A stretch of 64,000 nucleotides of DNA from CAYWWM01 sp965198025 (lineage in GTDB: Bacteria; Acidobacteriota; Terriglobia; 2-12-FULL-54-10), in NCBI GenBank assembly GCA_965198025.1, contig OZ240237.1:806001-870000 (forward strand). Reading direction: 5' to 3'. A program made the translations under genes and the position numbers. The stretch's first letter is position 1. Every line of letters begins with the position of its first letter. Shown piece by piece: positions 28,845-38,694 of the stretch. The notes below the pieces were generated by a model. That model saw only the letters and a program-made list of their open reading frames with translations. It was not told where the DNA came from and did not search any database.

Positions 28845-29699
28845 ATGTCCCGGTTTCGTATGAGATCGAAACACTTATACCTCTGTATCTGTGCGTCCGT
28901 CACCGTTGGATTTGTGGCGCAGTTACAGGCGGAGGAGCTGCGGAGTGAAACAATCCATGCTTGGGACGAATACGTCCTTCTGACTGAGAAACGGATCAGT
29001 AAAGAACTCTACTCGGGTGAGGGTTTCCTGGTGCAGGACTTTCAAGAACCCGGAGAGGCCCAAGCGGATCGCGAATTGGTTTTGTCAGGCCGGATTCTGA
29101 TCCGGAAAATGAAGACGAAGACGCCCGCCGGAAAAGACATTAAAGTCCCGGGCGGCTTGATCCACCATTGGAGAGGAAGCGTGTTCATTCCGGGAGTCAC
29201 GCTCGACGGCGTTCTTGAGGCCGTTCAGAACTTCGATGACGAAGATTATGAGCAAGAAGACGTTCTCGAATCGAGAGTCCTCAAACGAGATGGGGATTCC
29301 CTCCACATCTTTCTCAAACTGGTGCGCTCAATAATTATCACGGTGACCTACAACACGGAACACCTCGCCCTCTACTGGCGGCATGCCACAGGGCAGGCGT
29401 CAAGCCGCTCCATCTCCACCAAGATCGCCGAACTGATCTCTGCCGGAACGCCAAACGAGCGCGAGAAGCTGCCGGGCAGGGATCGCGGATTCTTGTGGCG
29501 CCTGAACTCCTACTGGCGTTATCAGGAAGTGGAAGGTGGTGTAGTGGTCGAGTGCGAAGCACTGACGTTGAGTCGTTCGATTCCTGCTCTCATTTCGCTG
29601 TTCGTGCATCCCCTGATGGAAGGCGTGGCGAAGGAGTCGATGAACCGCACACTTGTATCGATGAGGGAAAGACTGATAGCCCAACTTTCAATTCAGTGA
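28845..29699 (+). CDS. Secreted protein of unknown function, possibly SRPBCC/START-like
   Basis: The 284-residue protein has a signal peptide (LCICASVTVGFVAQLQAE). AGGAG lies eight bases before the ATG, 11 bp after the GtrA stop, so it is the third gene of that operon. The C-terminal half (VTYNTEHLALYWRHATGQAS; RGFLWRLNSYWRYQEVEGGV; VVECEALTLSRSIP) resembles the curved sheet and long final helix of START/SRPBCC lipid-binding folds. That assignment is tentative. A periplasmic lipid-handling role would suit its neighbours. Confidence 0.7.
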   Translation: MSRFRMRSKHLYLCICASVTVGFVAQLQAEELRSETIHAWDEYVLLTEKRISKELYSGEGFLVQDFQEPGEAQADRELVLSGRILIRKMKTKTPAGKDIKVPGGLIHHWRGSVFIPGVTLDGVLEAVQNFDDEDYEQEDVLESRVLKRDGDSLHIFLKLVRSIIITVTYNTEHLALYWRHATGQASSRSISTKIAELISAGTPNEREKLPGRDRGFLWRLNSYWRYQEVEGGVVVECEALTLSRSIPALISLFVHPLMEGVAKESMNRTLVSMRERLIAQLSIQ

Positions 29700-29903
29700 C
29701 AAACTGAAGCGTTTAGCGCGGCGGCGGGATCTATGTCGGTGAGGGATGAGGATGAGCCGCCTGATTTCTTGACCTTGCTTTCTAAAAGCGAGTCCAGGTG
29801 CAATACTAGGAATTTGGGTTCAGGAAGGAGGCAGGGAATGAGCTCACGTCCGATATTAGTCCCTTCGGGAAGGCGCTCGAACCGCCGTCGTTGGGACGGT
29901 CGT

Positions 29904-31262
29904 TTAGCATTCAGTGACGTTGACGGCCAAGCCTCCCAAAGAGGTCTCCTTGTAGATGCTTTGCATATCCCGTCCGGTCTGGCGCATGGTCGCGATCACC
30001 TGATCCAGAGAAACAAGGTGCGTACCGTCTCCACGCAGTGCCATACGAGCGGCGTTGACGGCCTGGACCGAGCCCATCGCATTGCGCTCGATACAGGGAA
30101 TCTGCACCAGTCCCTTGACTGGATCACAGGTTAAGCCCAGGTTGTGTTCCATGCCGATCTCGGCAGCGTTTTCGATCTGCAGACTGCTTCCTCCCAGTGC
30201 TGCGGTCAGACCGGCCGCCGCCATCGAGCAGGCGACCCCCACCTCTCCCTGGCAACCCATCTCAGCCCCCGAGATGGAAGCATTCTTCTTGTAGAGGATG
30301 GCGATGGCTCCAGCCGTCAGCAGATAGCGAATGATCCCCTGGGTGTTGGCGCCCTCGCAGAACTTGAGGTAGTAGTGTCCGACCGCGGGGATGATCCCGG
30401 CGGCGCCGTTGGTCGGGGCGGTCACCATCCGCCCCCCAGCGGCGTTCTCCTCGTTGACGGCCAGGGCATAGGCGCTCACCCACTCCAAAACATTGTTCTG
30501 ACCAGGTTCGTCCAGCAGGTCGCGATAGAGTTTCGGAGCCCGTCGTTCGAGGTTCAGTCCGCCCGGAAGGACTCCCTCGGCGGCAAACCCCCGTTGCACG
30601 CATTCCTCCATGACCTCCCAGATCTCCAGCAGCCCCGCCCTCACTTCCTTGCGGGATCGCCAGGTTTCCTCATTGTGGAGCATCAGTCCATCGATCGAAC
30701 CACCGGCCCGTTCAGCCATTTGGAGCAATTCCGCCCCGGTTTCGAATGGATACGGAGCCTCTGGAAGCTCGCTTTCAAAAACCGGGCGGTCAATTTCGTC
30801 CCCGCGCAGAATAGAGCCCCCGCCCACGGAATAGTAGTCGCAAGACAGCAATTCCCGATCGGCCATCGCCGTCAGGCGGAGCCCGTTGGCATGGGCCGGG
30901 AGGTTCAGCTCGAGATGAAAAACCAGGTCGGTTTCTTCTGTGAAATCAATTTCATGTTCTCCCAGGAGTCGAATCCTTCCGTTGGCTCGAATCCGGTCCA
31001 CCGTTGACTGGACGCTGTCCGGCTTGACCCGGTCAGGCTCTTCACCCTCGAGTCCCAACATAACCGCACGGTCGGTTCCATGTCCCCGGCCCGTGAGCGC
31101 CAGGGATCCGAAAAGTTCGCATTGGACCCGGGCTGTCTCCTGGAGAAGACCGAGTTCCGCCAGCTCCAGTAGAAATGCTCGGGCGGCCCGCATGGGCCCT
31201 ACCGTATGGGAACTGGAGGGTCCGATGCCAATCCTGAAGATCTCGAAGACGCTAATGGACAT
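29904..31262 (-). CDS. sdaA: L-serine ammonia-lyase (L-serine dehydratase), iron-sulfur type
   Basis: The 452-residue enzyme deaminates L-serine to pyruvate and ammonia with a [4Fe-4S] cluster. It is the single-chain form with fused beta and alpha parts: [20 protein letters not shown] at the N-terminus, then [57 protein letters not shown] and a terminal [14 protein letters not shown], containing the expected cluster cysteines. The length matches the family. No clear ribosome site precedes the ATG. It appears monocistronic. Confidence 0.95.
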   Translation of the reverse strand: MSISVFEIFRIGIGPSSSHTVGPMRAARAFLLELAELGLLQETARVQCELFGSLALTGRGHGTDRAVMLGLEGEEPDRVKPDSVQSTVDRIRANGRIRLLGEHEIDFTEETDLVFHLELNLPAHANGLRLTAMADRELLSCDYYSVGGGSILRGDEIDRPVFESELPEAPYPFETGAELLQMAERAGGSIDGLMLHNEETWRSRKEVRAGLLEIWEVMEECVQRGFAAEGVLPGGLNLERRAPKLYRDLLDEPGQNNVLEWVSAYALAVNEENAAGGRMVTAPTNGAAGIIPAVGHYYLKFCEGANTQGIIRYLLTAGAIAILYKKNASISGAEMGCQGEVGVACSMAAAGLTAALGGSSLQIENAAEIGMEHNLGLTCDPVKGLVQIPCIERNAMGSVQAVNAARMALRGDGTHLVSLDQVIATMRQTGRDMQSIYKETSLGGLAVNVTEC

Positions 31263-31641
31263 CGCGTTTTGGGCTTGATGCCGAAATGGGCAACACGCTG
31301 GCGCGATTCATCGGGTTCGCGGTACCCGATGCTGGTCAGCGCCAACAGGTCAAGTATCTCTCCGGACAAGTGTCTGATTCAACCGGCTAAGTAGGAACTC
31401 TTTGGAACTCAAAGCATAAGGCTCAGTATACTGGGTCAAAGGCCTGAAATAGCTCAGGGCAAAGAACGCGCTCCTTCGCCGTGCAGTATGTGGACCTCAC
31501 GGCAAGGTACCCGAGGGAGTGACCGCGCCAGTGGGGAGCACCTGCAAGTACAGGTCATGCCCCGTCGCAGAACCGGCCCGATCGTGCCACCGTGCGAACT
31601 AAGGCGGCGGGAAGCTAGTGGATTTGTGAGAAATGACCTGT
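31263..31641. other. Region between sdaA and ssrA without a recognised gene
   Basis: These 379 bp should contain the sdaA promoter and the 3' flank of the tmRNA gene. I see no open frame with a domain or ribosome site, no tRNA cloverleaf and no clear terminator. Confidence 0.4.
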
Positions 31642-31994
31642 TGGTGGAGGCGGGGGGAGTTGAACCCCCGTCCGAAAAGGTCCCGAACAAAAAGCCTACA
31701 TACTTATTCAGTTCGTTAGCGTTCGCCGCCGATCGTATCGAACTGACAACAACAACCGGCAACTAGTCCGGAAGGTCTCGCCGTTCCCTCACGGACCGAA
31801 AGAGAACGGCCAGCCTGCATGAATGACGTCGCGTTCGCCCCTACAGGCGAAGGCGGCGCGACGCGCCACTTTTAATTAAGCAGCGAGAGCCAATTCGTTA
31901 TTGGCAGTTAGTTTTTGGTCCACGCGATTACGGGTGCATGGCCCCCGGTATGCCTTTTCGCCCTGTTCCTTCCCGTCGAATCCTTTTCGCCCCC
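31642..31994 (-). ncRNA. ssrA: Transfer-messenger RNA (tmRNA)
   Basis: tmRNA rescues stalled ribosomes and tags the nascent chain for proteolysis. The 3' end on the minus strand carries a T-arm-like GGGTTCAACTCCC and encoded CCA. The 5' end GGGGGCG pairs with CGCCTCC at the 3' end (seven pairs, one G-U) to form the acceptor stem, and GGATTCGAC follows as in other tmRNAs. The tag frame ends GCC AAT AAC GAA TTG GCT CTC GCT GCT TAA, giving ANNELALAA. The gene is 353 bases, a one-piece tmRNA. Confidence 0.96.
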
Positions 31995-32026
31995 TTTGGT
32001 TTGAGAGTACACCGTTTGGCACTTCC

Positions 32027-32056
32027 ATTATAGCGGATGCTCCGGAACTACAGAAA
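32027..32056 (-). promoter_or_regulatory. Candidate ssrA promoter
   Basis: The minus strand has TATAAT at 32032-32027 and TTTCTG at 32056-32051, 18 bases apart. The minus-10 box is 32 bases before the mature tmRNA 5' end, consistent with a short leader removed by processing. Confidence 0.6.
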
Positions 32057-32060
32057 CCGT

Positions 32061-32089
32061 TTGACACCATTGTGCCGAGGCGTTAATTT
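32061..32089 (+). promoter_or_regulatory. Candidate promoter of the GAF-like gene
   Basis: TTGACA (32061-32066) and TAATTT (32084-32089) are separated by 17 bases on the plus strand, back to back with the ssrA promoter. The next gene starts at 32178. Confidence 0.6.
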
Positions 32090-32177
32090 TCAAAAGGGTT
32101 GTATCCTAATCCGGAAATGGGGCCAGGAATAGTGTCGGCGCATTCGCCGCTCCTGCAATCTCAAGAAGAACTGGCTT

Positions 32178-33293
32178 ATGGCACAGAACGCAGCAGGAGG
32201 TTTGGAACGGCTTCTGGAAGATCTGGTCCGGCGGGCCGTGCAGGACGCGATGGCGCAGGCGGGAATTTCGGGCGGAGCGCCGTCCGTCGCCCCTGTTGCT
32301 TTGTCATCAGGCGCATCGCAGCTCCCCTTGGTAAACCGTGCCGTTTCGTGCGTTTTGCAACCCATGGAGCAGTCTGAGATCATGGCTGCCGTGCTGCAAA
32401 GCGCCTCCGGTTTTGCGGGACGTTGTGCTCTGTTCGTGCGGCGTGGCGATGAATTTACGTTCTTGCGGGGCGAAGGATTTCCCGCGGACGCTGCGACGCA
32501 ACTGGAGTCGCTCTCCGTTTCCGCCGGCCAGCCGGGCGCTTTCAAGGAGGCTTCGGAGAACCTGCTCGCCGTGTCTGGTATGCGGACCGCCGAGGCCCTG
32601 CCGGACGCCCTGGCATCCGTCCTGGCCCGCTCGAACGACGACGCGTTGTTCCTGTTTCCCATTGTCGTGCAAGGGCGAGCTGAGGCGGTCCTCTATGCCG
32701 ATTCGGGCTCCGACGCCGGTTCGGTAGAGGCTTCGGCGCTTGAGATTCTGGCTCGCGTTACCGGTCTGAGTCTTGAAACCGCCGCTGGTAGGATTGCTGC
32801 CAGTGCCGCGCATCCGGTCGTGACGCAAGCCGCGGCAGTTCCTGCTGAACTGCCGGCTGCAGAGCTTGCAGCTCCCGCCGCAGCGTCCGCTCCGGAGCCT
32901 GCTGCGCCGGAGCCGGAGGTTCCCCCGCTGCCCCCGCCACCGGCGCCGGAACCGGTTGCCGCTCGGGCTATTGCGCCGCCGCCTGAGCTTGACTCGTTGC
33001 CTCCTGGGGACCGGGACAGACACGAAAAGGCCTACCGCTCTGCCCGCGTGGCGGTGCAGGACTTGCTGACCTACCCCCAAAACCGGGAAAAGATCGCGGA
33101 GGGCCGGAAGAACAACACTCTGTACCACCTGCTCAAGGAAGAGATTGACAAAAACCGGGAAACGTATCAGACGCGCTACGGCCAGACGGCTGCGCGCTCC
33201 TATGATTATCTCCATCTGGAGCTGGTTACCAAGCTGGCGGAAAACAATCCGGAGATGTTAGGACCGGACTATCCGGGCGAGGTGACCGGATAG
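32178..33293 (+). CDS. Protein of unknown function with a GAF-like domain and Pro/Ala-rich linker
   Basis: The 371-residue protein has no signal peptide. Residues about 45-205 look like a GAF-type sensory fold (ALFVRRGDEFTFLRGEGFPA; ALFLFPIVVQGRAEAVLYAD; ALEILARVTGLSLETAAGRI). Residues 210-275 are a Pro/Ala/Glu-rich linker. The C-terminal 90 residues form a charged helical module (RHEKAYRSARVAVQDLLTYP; REKIAEGRKNNTLYHLLKEE). No catalytic motif is seen. It precedes a lytic transglycosylase by about 77 bp and may be cotranscribed. A regulatory or scaffold role is a guess. Confidence 0.7.
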   Translation: MAQNAAGGLERLLEDLVRRAVQDAMAQAGISGGAPSVAPVALSSGASQLPLVNRAVSCVLQPMEQSEIMAAVLQSASGFAGRCALFVRRGDEFTFLRGEGFPADAATQLESLSVSAGQPGAFKEASENLLAVSGMRTAEALPDALASVLARSNDDALFLFPIVVQGRAEAVLYADSGSDAGSVEASALEILARVTGLSLETAAGRIAASAAHPVVTQAAAVPAELPAAELAAPAAASAPEPAAPEPEVPPLPPPPAPEPVAARAIAPPPELDSLPPGDRDRHEKAYRSARVAVQDLLTYPQNREKIAEGRKNNTLYHLLKEEIDKNRETYQTRYGQTAARSYDYLHLELVTKLAENNPEMLGPDYPGEVTG

Positions 33294-33370
33294 ACTTCGG
33301 GCGCATCCGCCCGGCGGCGTCTTGGGGGCCGGGCAGAAGACAATTTTCATTGACACGAGGTCCGACGGTT

Positions 33371-35611
33371 ATGCATTGGCTGGCGATCGCAGGCGTTATC
33401 TGGCTGTCGGCGAGTGCGGCATTCGCCGCTGCGCCTTCGCCGCAGGAGGAATTACGCGACAAGAGCAAGGCCCTTTTGGAGAACCCCACTGCGGCGGAAC
33501 GGCGCTCTCTCCAGCAATTCGCCCGACAGCAAGGAGGCAATCCCACTGGCGCGCTGGCACGCCTGGTCCTGGGCTACTCTGCCTATCAGGAGAAGCAGTA
33601 TCCACAGGCACGGGAGCAATTCCAGGCCGCCCGCAGCCCGGAGAATCCTTTCCCCGACTATGCCGAATACTACTTGGCCTTGAGCGCCCTCGCCCTGCGG
33701 GACCATAGGGCCGTGGTGAACGTCCTGGAAGGATTCCCCCGCCGCTATCCTGCGAGTCCTTTTGTTGCCGGCGCCGTATTGCGGCAGGCCGAAAGCCTCC
33801 TGGCGCTGGGCCGGACTGAAGCAGTTCGCTCCCTCCTGGCCTCTCCTCCTGTCAGCGTCCCAGAGCCGCAGGTCGAATGGCTGCTGGCGGAGTCGCACTG
33901 GAAAGACGGGAAAGTCCTGGAGGCGGTTCCACATTACCGAAGGATCTACTACTACTTCTCCCAGTCCTCGAAGATGAAGGATGCCGCAAACCGGCTGAAT
34001 ACCGCGAACGCACGGCTGGGAAGCCGCGTTCCAAGCCCCACGTGGCAGTTCCGCGAGGCGCGGGCCGATCGGCTGTTTGAGGCCCGCCAATGGCGGGACG
34101 CGCGTCGAGAATACGCAGCCTTGATGAGGTCGGCGCGTAACCAGCCGCGCCAAAGAAGAGACCGTTGGACGCTCCGTCTCGGCGTTAGCCAGTACAACTC
34201 GCGAGCGACCTGGCCGTCCCTTGAAACCTTGCTCAAGCTCGAAGTGTCTGAACCGGAATTGGATGCGCGGCGTCTGTATACCCTGGCGGCAGCCTACCGC
34301 CGGATTGGCCGGCGGTCCAGCCTGGAAGAATACGTCCAAACGCTGGCGGAAAAGTATCCGCAGTCCAGTTGGTACGAAGAGGCGCTTTTCCTGGCCGGTA
34401 ACTACTATCGCGTCGTGGACGAGACGGACCGCTCGATGGAATACTACCGGAAGGTGTTTGAGTTGTTTCCGAACAGTGAGCGCGCGCCGGTCACCCACTG
34501 GTATGTGGCATGGCAGGCATACCGGGACCGCCGCCTCTCCGAGGCCAAGACTCTGTTCGAGGACCACGTCAAGAGATTTCCCGACAGCCCGCAGGTTTCA
34601 GCTGCCTTCTATTGGCTGGGACGGTTGGCGGAACAGGAAGCGCCGCTGGTATCGGCCGCTTTCTATAGGAAGCTGTCGGAAACATTTCCGAATTTCTATT
34701 ATGGATTGATGGCCCGCGAGCGCCTGGCGCGGATGCCCCCCGAGCTCACCCGAATGCCTGCGTCGACGCAGCCGATCTTCGGTCACATCACCCGGCCGGG
34801 CAACGGGGCGGTTCCCGCGGGAAAGCCCTTCAACGCGGACTCCGCGGTTCTCCGGCGCGCCGAGATTTTGGAATCGGCTTGGCTTCTCGATTGGGCGGTA
34901 GCCGAACTGACCGGCGCAGAGCGCGGGTCCTCCGAGCCGTTCTGGCTGGGAGAGGCTCTGGCGCGCCTGGAAAAGCAGCGCGGCCGCCACCACGTGGCGA
35001 TGCGTTGGGGCAAACGCCACATCCGCGGCTACTTTGCGATGGACCTGACGGACCTGCCTCGCGAGATGTGGGAGATCCTGTTTCCGCGGCTTTGGTGGGA
35101 TGATTTACGGATGAATGCGGAGGCCGCCGGCCTCGACCCCTATCTCGTAGCAGGGCTCATCCGCCAGGAGTCGGAGTTCAACCCTCGCGCCCGTTCCCGG
35201 TCGAACGCCCGCGGATTGATGCAACTGCTGCCTTCAACGGCCCGGTCGGTAGCCCGCAGAGTCCCGGACCGCAGCGCCCGCCGCTATAGGCTGGCCTCGC
35301 TTTACCTTCCCGAGATCAATATGGTCTACGGCACGCACTACTTGAAAGAAGTTCTCGACCGTTTTGAAGGCACCGTCGAGTACGCCCTGGCGGGTTACAA
35401 CGCAGGCCCCAACCGGGTCACCGCATGGACCCGGAATGCCGGCTTCGGCGAGCCGGCAGAGTTCGTGGAAAGCATTCCTTTCACAGAGACTCGGAATTAC
35501 GTCCAGGCGGTTCTGCGCAACGCCGCCGTGTACCGCTTGCTGTATCCGCCCGAGCCGGGGCGCGCTGCTGTCGGTACGACTTTGACTCCGGTTGCCTATT
35601 CGGCCCGATAG
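33371..35611 (+). CDS. Soluble lytic murein transglycosylase (SLT domain) with TPR-like N-terminal part
   Basis: The 746-residue periplasmic enzyme cleaves peptidoglycan between MurNAc and GlcNAc to give 1,6-anhydro ends. The leader is MHWLAIAGVIWLSASAAFA. A long alpha-superhelical region contains TPR-like pairs (ALARLVLGYSAYQEKQYPQA; DETDRSMEYYRKVFELFPNS). The C-terminal SLT domain is complete: VAGLIRQESEFNPRARS with the catalytic Glu, NARGLMQLLPSTA, and LAGYNAGPNRV. The architecture equals Slt70. ATG at 33371 is preferred over a TTG at 33350 because the signal peptide begins there. Confidence 0.93.
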   Translation: MHWLAIAGVIWLSASAAFAAAPSPQEELRDKSKALLENPTAAERRSLQQFARQQGGNPTGALARLVLGYSAYQEKQYPQAREQFQAARSPENPFPDYAEYYLALSALALRDHRAVVNVLEGFPRRYPASPFVAGAVLRQAESLLALGRTEAVRSLLASPPVSVPEPQVEWLLAESHWKDGKVLEAVPHYRRIYYYFSQSSKMKDAANRLNTANARLGSRVPSPTWQFREARADRLFEARQWRDARREYAALMRSARNQPRQRRDRWTLRLGVSQYNSRATWPSLETLLKLEVSEPELDARRLYTLAAAYRRIGRRSSLEEYVQTLAEKYPQSSWYEEALFLAGNYYRVVDETDRSMEYYRKVFELFPNSERAPVTHWYVAWQAYRDRRLSEAKTLFEDHVKRFPDSPQVSAAFYWLGRLAEQEAPLVSAAFYRKLSETFPNFYYGLMARERLARMPPELTRMPASTQPIFGHITRPGNGAVPAGKPFNADSAVLRRAEILESAWLLDWAVAELTGAERGSSEPFWLGEALARLEKQRGRHHVAMRWGKRHIRGYFAMDLTDLPREMWEILFPRLWWDDLRMNAEAAGLDPYLVAGLIRQESEFNPRARSRSNARGLMQLLPSTARSVARRVPDRSARRYRLASLYLPEINMVYGTHYLKEVLDRFEGTVEYALAGYNAGPNRVTAWTRNAGFGEPAEFVESIPFTETRNYVQAVLRNAAVYRLLYPPEPGRAAVGTTLTPVAYSAR

Positions 35612-35638
35612 ATTCCCGTCCGTTCGTTGTCCCTGCAT

Positions 35639-36838
35639 ATGACAAACCCCAGCGACCCAGTGGCTGCAATCCCCCGGCGGGCAACTGCCCGGCGCACCAG
35701 CGGACTTGTCGAGTCCGTGATTCGCGAAATGACGCGCCTGGCTTTGCAGCACGGCGCCATCAACCTCTCGCAGGGCTATCCGGACTTTCCCGCCCCCGCC
35801 GAAATCAAGGAAGCCGCCAAGCGCGCCATTGACGCCGACATTAATCAGTACGCCATCACCTGGGGTGCCAAGAGTTTTCGAGACGCGCTGGCGCGGGAGG
35901 CCTCGAAGACGCTCGGCTGGACCGTCAACCCCGAGACGGAGATCACGGTCTGCTGTGGCGCGACCGAAGCCATGTTCGCGAGTTTTATGGGTGTGCTCAA
36001 CCCGGGCGACGAAGTCATCATCATCGAGCCGTTTTATGAAAACTACGGCCCCGACTGTGCCCTGACCGGCGCCGTGCCGCGCTATGTGCGGCTGCGCCCC
36101 CCGGATTGGACGATTTCCGAAGAGGAACTCGCCGCTGCATGCAACGAAAAGACGCGCGCGCTGGTCCTCAACACGCCCAACAATCCCACTGGCAAGGTCT
36201 TCGACCGGGCGGAGATGGAGATGATCGCCCGCCTCTGTCGCCGGCACGACATCATTGCCATCACGGACGAAATCTACGAGTTTATTCTCTACGACGGCCG
36301 CCAGCACATTGCCATCGCCAGCCTCGATGGGATGCGCGAACGCAGCGTCACGGTCAACAGCCTGTCGAAGACCTACAGTGTCACGGGATGGCGCGTCGGA
36401 TGGGCCATCGCGTGTCCCGAGTTCACCAGCAGCATTCGTAAAGTCCACGACTTCCTGACCGTGGGGGCCGCGGCGCCGCTCCAGGAGGCCGGAGTCGCCG
36501 CGCTGTCCCTGCCGGAGAGTTACTACCGGAAACTGGCCGCTGACTACTCCGAGCGACGCGACCTGCTGCTCTCGGTTCTGGAAGACGTTGGCTTCCGCTG
36601 TTTCAAGCCCTGCGGAGCGTACTACATCATGACGGACGTTTCCGGCTTCGGATTTCCGACCGACGTGCGATTCGCTGAATTTCTGGCCCGTGAAATTGGC
36701 GTGGCGGCGGTGCCGGGATCGAGTTTCTATAGCAACCCGGCAGACGGGGCTCAGCAGCTCCGGTTTACCTTCTGCAAGAAGCTGGAGACCCTTGAAGAAG
36801 CAGGACGGCGGCTGCGCCGCCTCCGCGACCGCTTGTAG
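35639..36838 (+). CDS. Class I/II PLP-dependent aminotransferase (methionine/kynurenine aminotransferase-like)
   Basis: The 399-residue fold-type I transaminase has the N-terminal GAINLSQGYPDFPAP, the cofactor loop CGATEAMFAS, LNTPNNPTGKVFD, the Asp-Tyr pair in TDEIYEFILYD, the Schiff-base Lys in NSLSKTYSVTGWRVGW, and a C-terminal Arg in LRFTFCKK. It most resembles YbdL and kynurenine-oxoglutarate aminotransferases. The exact amino donor is not predictable. ATG at 35639 is preferred over TTG at 35627. It is 28 bp downstream of the transglycosylase gene. Confidence 0.92.
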   Translation: MTNPSDPVAAIPRRATARRTSGLVESVIREMTRLALQHGAINLSQGYPDFPAPAEIKEAAKRAIDADINQYAITWGAKSFRDALAREASKTLGWTVNPETEITVCCGATEAMFASFMGVLNPGDEVIIIEPFYENYGPDCALTGAVPRYVRLRPPDWTISEEELAAACNEKTRALVLNTPNNPTGKVFDRAEMEMIARLCRRHDIIAITDEIYEFILYDGRQHIAIASLDGMRERSVTVNSLSKTYSVTGWRVGWAIACPEFTSSIRKVHDFLTVGAAAPLQEAGVAALSLPESYYRKLAADYSERRDLLLSVLEDVGFRCFKPCGAYYIMTDVSGFGFPTDVRFAEFLAREIGVAAVPGSSFYSNPADGAQQLRFTFCKKLETLEEAGRRLRRLRDRL

Positions 36839-36989
36839 TTGGGAGGAACGCTGTTGGGGTACGAGTCTGGCCTGCGAGCGCGTCGGGTGGTCCTGGCGGT
36901 TCTTGCGGGCGCCGCGGTGCTACGAACCTTGTACTACGAACTGCAGCGTGTGCCCCTTAGCCTCGGCCCCACCGGGTTCGGAGTCCGGC

Positions 36990-37406
36990 TTAGTTCCCTT
37001 CGTAATCTTCGCGCTTCTGCGAGAAGTGGATGCCCTTGTCGGTGCTGATCTCGATAAACAGGATTTGCGGCTTGCCGTCCTTCCGGGCGTAGCCGGTAAT
37101 CCGCACCTTGTCTCCCGCGTTGATCGTATCCCGCTGCCAGCCCATTCCGACGAGCCGTCGCGGGCTTGGCGCTTCCACGCTCCAGTTCTTCGGTGGCTCG
37201 TTCGGGTTCTCCACGGACTTCGCATCCAGAAAGAAGATCGAGTGCGGGTTGGCGAACGCCACTTCTGTCAGCGTGCCTTCGAGCGTGATGGTCTTGTCAT
37301 TCACAAACATCGTAGTGGAGTGGTGCGCCAGGGCCGGGGTTGCCAGAGCAACCAGCAGAAAACCTAGCACCGCTGCGCCGACTGCGGTTTCGCGATTTCG
37401 CTTCAT
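36990..37406 (-). CDS. Secreted DUF6152-family protein
   Basis: The 138-residue exported protein has a signal peptide (VLGFLLVALATPALAHHSTT), the family hallmark of cleavage just before HHS. A small beta-barrel body follows (ITLEGTLTEVAFANPHSIFF; DKVRITGYARKDGKPQILFI). AAAGGAGG precedes ATG at 37406. It lies 106 bp after a second secreted protein in the same direction, a pairing common in Acidobacteriota. The function is unknown; an OB-like ligand-binding role is a guess. Confidence 0.85.
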   Translation of the reverse strand: MKRNRETAVGAAVLGFLLVALATPALAHHSTTMFVNDKTITLEGTLTEVAFANPHSIFFLDAKSVENPNEPPKNWSVEAPSPRRLVGMGWQRDTINAGDKVRITGYARKDGKPQILFIEISTDKGIHFSQKREDYEGN

Positions 37407-37512
37407 CGTTTCGTGCCTCCTTTGCCGTTCCCCGTTCAAACTGTACACCGTTCTAGCCTTTGTTGAAGCATGGGATCCATCCGCAGACGTTCGAGTATTC
37501 GCGACGGCGGAT

Positions 37513-38373
37513 CTATTGCTCTGTCACCCGGATGTTTCTCCGTTCCTGCTCCCAATCCCGCTCGTACTGCTTGTAGAGTTTCACCCAAGCGCGTCGCGCT
37601 GCCGGCGTGTCCAGGCACAGCCGCTCCGGCTGGGGCGTGCTATCGGGCAGTTTCTCGAAATAGCGCGTCAACGTGTACGGCGCGGTCAGCGCAAACCGGT
37701 CGTCCACCGTGATCTTTTTTTCGATCCATCCGTCGTTTGCCACGAACCGCCACCGCTCGACGATATGCAGCGCCTCGGTATGCCGCTGGCGGTCCCGCGT
37801 CAGCCATGTTTTATCGTTGAACCCAATGCCGTCGATCACCAGCTCTTCTCCTTCCCAATGGCCCACCCAATCGCCGAGGTAGGTGAGCGGCGGGTTCTTC
37901 AGGTGCGGACGGTTCATGTAGATGCGGCGGATTCCTCCGGTCAGGATGCCGCCGCCGGTCCCGCCCACGATGGTGATTTTCTCCGGCGATGCCAGCAGCT
38001 CGAACTCCGACGTCGAGTTCCCCCGCAGCGGACCGGTCGGCCGGCAAATCTGTCCTGGATCTTCCAACTCGTAATTGGTTGCCTCGCGCCGCGCCTTTGC
38101 CCAGGGCTGTGTCAGGGATTCGATCAGTTCGATCGTATCGGGCTCAGGCGGGTAATCCAGCTGGAACCCCGGAGGCGCGACTTGGCCGGCCCGGTCCTGT
38201 CCTTCGTACATCCCCACCCATTTCTCCATCCAGTTCGCGGGCGGCGGTGTCTTTTTCGCCATGGACTCACTGCCGGTTTGTGCCGTTGCCGGCGCCGCAG
38301 CAATCCCGGCCGCCGCCACAATCGCGATCAGAGCCAGAACGGATCGGTGCATCCTGCTCTCGATTCGGTCCAT
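37513..38373 (-). CDS. Secreted protein of unknown function upstream of DUF6152
   Basis: The 286-residue protein has an Ala-rich signal peptide ending APATAQ. The mature part includes ANWMEKWVGMYEGQDRAGQV, a segment with ICRPTGPLRGNS, ITIVGGTGGGILTGGIRRIY, and WVGHWEGEELVIDGIGFNDK, then a charged C-terminal helix. These segments recur in acidobacterial secreted proteins placed beside DUF6152, but no enzyme is known to me. AAGGAGGAG precedes ATG at 38373. It is probably operonic with the DUF6152 gene. Confidence 0.75.
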   Translation of the reverse strand: MDRIESRMHRSVLALIAIVAAAGIAAAPATAQTGSESMAKKTPPPANWMEKWVGMYEGQDRAGQVAPPGFQLDYPPEPDTIELIESLTQPWAKARREATNYELEDPGQICRPTGPLRGNSTSEFELLASPEKITIVGGTGGGILTGGIRRIYMNRPHLKNPPLTYLGDWVGHWEGEELVIDGIGFNDKTWLTRDRQRHTEALHIVERWRFVANDGWIEKKITVDDRFALTAPYTLTRYFEKLPDSTPQPERLCLDTPAARRAWVKLYKQYERDWEQERRNIRVTEQ

Positions 38374-38633
38374 CGCTCCTCCTTCTGCCTGCTTTCCTTA
38401 GCTTCCCGAAGGTGCCGGAAAAGTTCCCGCCCAATTCCGCCATCTGCTACGGATTCTATGCCTGAGGCTGTTCAGGATCAAGCGGATTCTTGCTTGCTGA
38501 GGCGCCGCCTTCGCTTCCGTCCGCTGGTGGACAGCCTTCACGCTCCTGTGGCTAGTGGTCGCGCTGGACTCATCGGATGCCCATGTCGCCAGGAAAGCGG
38601 CTTTCTAGGTCCCTGAGGCAACGTACAACAAGC

Positions 38634-38661
38634 TTGGCGCGTCGCTCGGATGTGGTAAAAT
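38634..38661 (+). promoter_or_regulatory. Candidate sigma-70-type promoter
   Basis: TTGGCG (38634-38639) and TAAAAT (38656-38661) are 16 bases apart, 33 bp before the gene at 38695. The rest of the 321-bp region 38374-38694 shows no other gene or RNA. Confidence 0.6.
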
Positions 38662-38694
38662 GCACAATTCCATTTCTCGGGAGTGACTCCTGCA

